From Alphaproteobacteria bacterium UBA1301 (lineage in GTDB: Bacteria > Pseudomonadota > Alphaproteobacteria > Micropepsales > Micropepsaceae), in contig DBUB01000007.1 of assembly GCA_002307725.1 (NCBI GenBank), positions 176,067-240,066 of the forward strand: a stretch of 64,000 nt of DNA, read 5' to 3'. A model generated the notes under the pieces. That model had not been told where the DNA came from, did no database searches, and saw nothing but the letters and a program-made list of their open reading frames with translations. The position numbers and the translations under genes are program-made. Numbering within the stretch: position 1 is the first letter of the stretch; each line of letters opens with the position of its first letter. Below are positions 61,517 to 64,000 of this stretch, one piece after another.

Positions 61517-63406
61517 TCATCTCCTGGCCCCCTCGGGACGGTCATGTCCGGTGGCATCAGCCATTAGGTACAGCAGCTCGCAGCGTGCCTGGGCATAGCC
61601 GGCTCTCTCCGCAATCTGGCGGTAGCTGTTAGACTTGTTCTCGTCCGGGTCGATGCCGTTGGGTCCGACGCGATAGAGCACGGAGAGATTGAACAGAGCG
61701 TCGGGATAGCGCTGGTTGGCGGATTTGATGAACCACTTCTCCGCCTTAACGAAGTTCTGCGGCACACCGATGCCTTTGGCATACATGATGCCGAGCCGGT
61801 CCTGCGCGATGGCGTCGCCGTCGACAGCGGTCATCTGGATCAGCCGCACCATCTGGATCGGCGATAGCCAGCCGGTGGGGTCCCATTTGAGCGCGGTCTG
61901 GAATTGGGTGACGGCATTGTGCAGGCAAACCGGTAGTGGACCGCACAGGCGCGGGTTCATCCGGTAGCCGCGGAAATCGAGTGCTGCGACAATCGCCGGC
62001 AGCGGAATCTCGCGGAAGCGCGCCAGTGCCGCGCGCTGCTCGAACGAGAGCAGGCTTTCGTCGCTGTGCAGATCGCCGGTCGAGGTCGTGCCGGGATAGT
62101 ACTCGTATGGCGCCATCCAGAAGCGGGCGCGCTTTTCGGCGTCGGCGATGATACGGCCTGGGTCACCATTGTTGTAGCGGATGGCCCCGCGCTCGTTGGC
62201 GACATAGGCTCCGGCCAGCGGATGGCCGAGGCTTTGCGCGATCAGAAAATAGGTCAGCGCTTCGGCGTCGTTGGCGACAAACACCGAGGAGACGGACCGC
62301 ATGCCGTAATAGCCGCCACCGCCGAAACCGCCGCCGTTGTTTCCGCCGCCGGCATTGATCAGGGCTACACCGTTGCCTCCTTGACCGGCGATTTGCACGT
62401 TTGGGCTCGCTCCAATCGCGGCGCCGGCCATTTGTCTCCCCGCCCCGTCACCGTTGAGGGCAACCACCCCGTTGCCGGCTCCAGCCTGGTTGCCGGCGAT
62501 CGCGCCATTGCCGCCCCAGCCTTGGTTGGCGGCGCCCATGCCATTACCGCCCCAGCCCTGCGCGACGTTTTCTTGGGGCTCCGGCGGAACCGGCATGCCG
62601 TCGCAGGCCCTATCTGTGTAGACGTGTTTCCAATCCACCGCCTCGACACGAACCCAGTTCCAGTACGGCATCCGGTCATGGGCCGGGGACCAGACCGACG
62701 AAACAATCCACCGGATCAAGCGAGGGAACCAATAGTCCCAACTGTTCCGGGCCCAGAACGATTGTCTGCACACCAAGATGAATGGTTTTTGTGACGGCGG
62801 CGCAGGGTAGACATCGCTGGAATGAATCCGCCCAAGCGTCAGGAACCCTTCCGCGCCGCGGCTCGACAGAATGTAGAGAATGCGGGCGCGGGCATCGAGA
62901 CGCTGTTCGAAGGTCATCGAATTGTAGATATGTTCAGCGTTGTTGAGTGCGTTGTTGCGCACACTGTAGATTGTATCGGCTGCATTCGAATTGTCGTCCG
63001 CGCGGTAGTCGCGGAATGGACGCAGCGCCATGAAGTACCAAACATACGCTTCCACCGGATCGGCGAAGCTCGGGTTCTTGCTTTCGCCGGGCGCAATGGA
63101 TTGGCTTCCGGAATAGAGGTCGCCGAGGCGCACCTGCGCCAGGAAATCGTCGCGCTGCCAAGCCTCCTGACGCCATACCTTCACGGCATCAGGCAGCGTC
63201 ATCGCCTGTTCGGTGCGTCCGCCGTCGGCATAATCGGCAAATGTCGTGGGAGCGAAAACGACCATGAAGGCCGCCGCCATGACGAGCGCCACGGTCGCGT
63301 TGCGAAGTCTGCGGACAAGCGCGGACTTCTTGCTTGTGCTACCGCTTGCACCGGATCGCGAAGCGCGATCGGAACGTCCTACCCCAGTCACCCCAATTAT
63401 CCCCAA
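61517..63406 (-). CDS. secreted Sel1-like repeat protein with Gly/Asn-rich middle
   Basis: 629 residues if started at the TTG at 63406; an in-frame GTG (63391) is another option. A membrane-like segment with a cleavage site (AAAFMVVFAPTTFA-D) follows about 40 basic residues. Sel1-like repeats are clear near the C-terminus (AIAQDRLGIMYAKGIGVPQ, NFVKAEKWFIKSANQRYPDA) and one at the front (FLAQVRLGDLYSG). The middle (about 275-350) is low complexity with GGNG, NQGWGG and AGAGNG. It is paired with the beta-helix gene; both are probably exported and might work in one envelope complex. No catalytic motif. Confidence 0.75.
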   Translation of the reverse strand: MGIIGVTGVGRSDRASRSGASGSTSKKSALVRRLRNATVALVMAAAFMVVFAPTTFADYADGGRTEQAMTLPDAVKVWRQEAWQRDDFLAQVRLGDLYSGSQSIAPGESKNPSFADPVEAYVWYFMALRPFRDYRADDNSNAADTIYSVRNNALNNAEHIYNSMTFEQRLDARARILYILSSRGAEGFLTLGRIHSSDVYPAPPSQKPFILVCRQSFWARNSWDYWFPRLIRWIVSSVWSPAHDRMPYWNWVRVEAVDWKHVYTDRACDGMPVPPEPQENVAQGWGGNGMGAANQGWGGNGAIAGNQAGAGNGVVALNGDGAGRQMAGAAIGASPNVQIAGQGGNGVALINAGGGNNGGGFGGGGYYGMRSVSSVFVANDAEALTYFLIAQSLGHPLAGAYVANERGAIRYNNGDPGRIIADAEKRARFWMAPYEYYPGTTSTGDLHSDESLLSFEQRAALARFREIPLPAIVAALDFRGYRMNPRLCGPLPVCLHNAVTQFQTALKWDPTGWLSPIQMVRLIQMTAVDGDAIAQDRLGIMYAKGIGVPQNFVKAEKWFIKSANQRYPDALFNLSVLYRVGPNGIDPDENKSNSYRQIAERAGYAQARCELLYLMADATGHDRPEGARR

Positions 63407-63671
63407 TGCCCTAAGGCTGCGGAATTCTTTGCATTATCCTTAACATTTTATTAAGCGATACACCATGTGGAATCAGGCTGTCGCACGTCGAAAGCCTCTG
63501 CGTGGCGCATTTGCTATGTTCAGCGGCGGTACAGAAACGCGTTCTACGCCAAAGCGGCACACGCGCCGAACCGGCTAACCCCTTGTCTGTCTTGAAGACG
63601 ATCGGGGATTTTGCAAATTGCAAATGGACGGAAATGCCGGGACGGCGCGCCCGTCGAAACCGGTGGAAAAC

Positions 63672-64000
63672 TCAACCCGGAAACGGCGCGGTAGATTCCC
63701 GTACGACAAGTTCGTGCGCCAACAAACGTTCCTGCGGGCGGTCGTGGTTGCGCTTTTGCGTCAGCACCGAGACGGCCGCCGCCGCCATTTCTTTCAGCGG
63801 TTGGCGGCAGGTCGTCAGCCGCGGCCACACCACTTGCGCCACGATCGAATCGTCGAAGCCGGCAACCGACAGATCGTTTGGAATCGACAAATTGAATTTC
63901 TGCGACACCGCCAGAACGCCGGCCGCCATGTCGTCGTTGCCGGCGAAGATTGCGGTCGGCCGGATCTTGGCGGCGAGGATTTTCTCGCCCGCTTCGAGGC
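63672..64000 (-). CDS. LacI-family regulator, C-terminal part
   Basis: The frame runs from the right edge (first full codon at 63998) to the stop at 63672, 108 residues. It shows the end of the periplasmic-binding-like domain: FAGNDDMAAGVLAVSQ, NDLSVAGFDDS, QVVWPRLTTCRQPLKEMA, then LAHELVVRESTAPF. The FAGND-x-MA and G-[FY]-D motifs are diagnostic for LacI/GalR regulators. The DNA-binding domain lies outside. The ligand is likely a sugar; it might relate to the GH43 gene elsewhere in the window, but that is speculative. Confidence 0.88.
   Translation of the reverse strand, partial: LEAGEKILAAKIRPTAIFAGNDDMAAGVLAVSQKFNLSIPNDLSVAGFDDSIVAQVVWPRLTTCRQPLKEMAAAAVSVLTQKRNHDRPQERLLAHELVVRESTAPFPG

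Overview
The window looks like a chromosomal segment of a G+C-rich alphaproteobacterium. That is an inference from codon bias, from families typical of the class (DUF3297 protein, alphaproteobacterial Atm1-type exporter, class II DAHP synthase, thrS next to infC, CIRCE-controlled groESL) and from many ATGA-overlapping gene pairs. No rRNA, tRNA, CRISPR array, phage or complete insertion sequence was found. Genus cannot be fixed from the sequence; Caulobacterales/Micropepsales-like lineages would fit.

Layout. 1-2.2 kb: end of an operon with two tandem ATP-grasp ligase-like genes, a cysteine-cluster protein and a CPKC-motif protein. 2.2-9.4 kb: a GreA/Rnk-like factor, a DUF3147 membrane protein, a MarR regulator with an S41 peptidase, a CorA transporter overlapping a DMT exporter, an orphan ZnuA-like protein and a lipoprotein. 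9.4-12.2 kb: infC (probable AUA start) and thrS. 12.3-18.2 kb: an envelope protein, a two-domain secreted protein, a chemoreceptor, an SDR oxidoreductase and DUF3297.

18.6-22.4 kb is an accessory islet: DUF2442/DUF4160 pair, orphan ParD antitoxin, MazE/MazF pair, a broken second ParD copy and an A+T-richer OLD-like AAA/TOPRIM ATPase. It ends at groES-groEL, which carries its own promoter, CIRCE operator and terminator. A TumE/TumA toxin-antitoxin pair lies at 26.4-27.2 kb and a wrecked DUF3800 gene at 33.0-33.3 kb.

From 25 kb onward there are an OmpA porin, a methyltransferase/deacetylase/beta-helix-hexapeptide operon, two glycine-rich secreted paralogues, alanine dehydrogenase, a MarR-controlled membrane protein, an OmpA-like lipoprotein, a GH43 lipoprotein, DAHP synthase, hemerythrin and a Gfo/Idh/MocA oxidoreductase. 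41.8-51.3 kb is a housekeeping block (nadE, gltX, cysS, cimA, rarD, Atm1-type ABC exporter) interrupted by dispersed hairpin repeats. 51.3-64 kb, on the minus strand, holds an M16 peptidase, an RND efflux adaptor/permease pair, a double cold-shock protein, a secreted beta-helix protein with a Sel1-like partner, and the end of a LacI-family regulator.

The least explained parts are the tandem ATP-grasp/cysteine-cluster operon, the solo OLD-like ATPase amid decaying toxin-antitoxin genes, the infC start, and several small operators deduced directly from the DNA.
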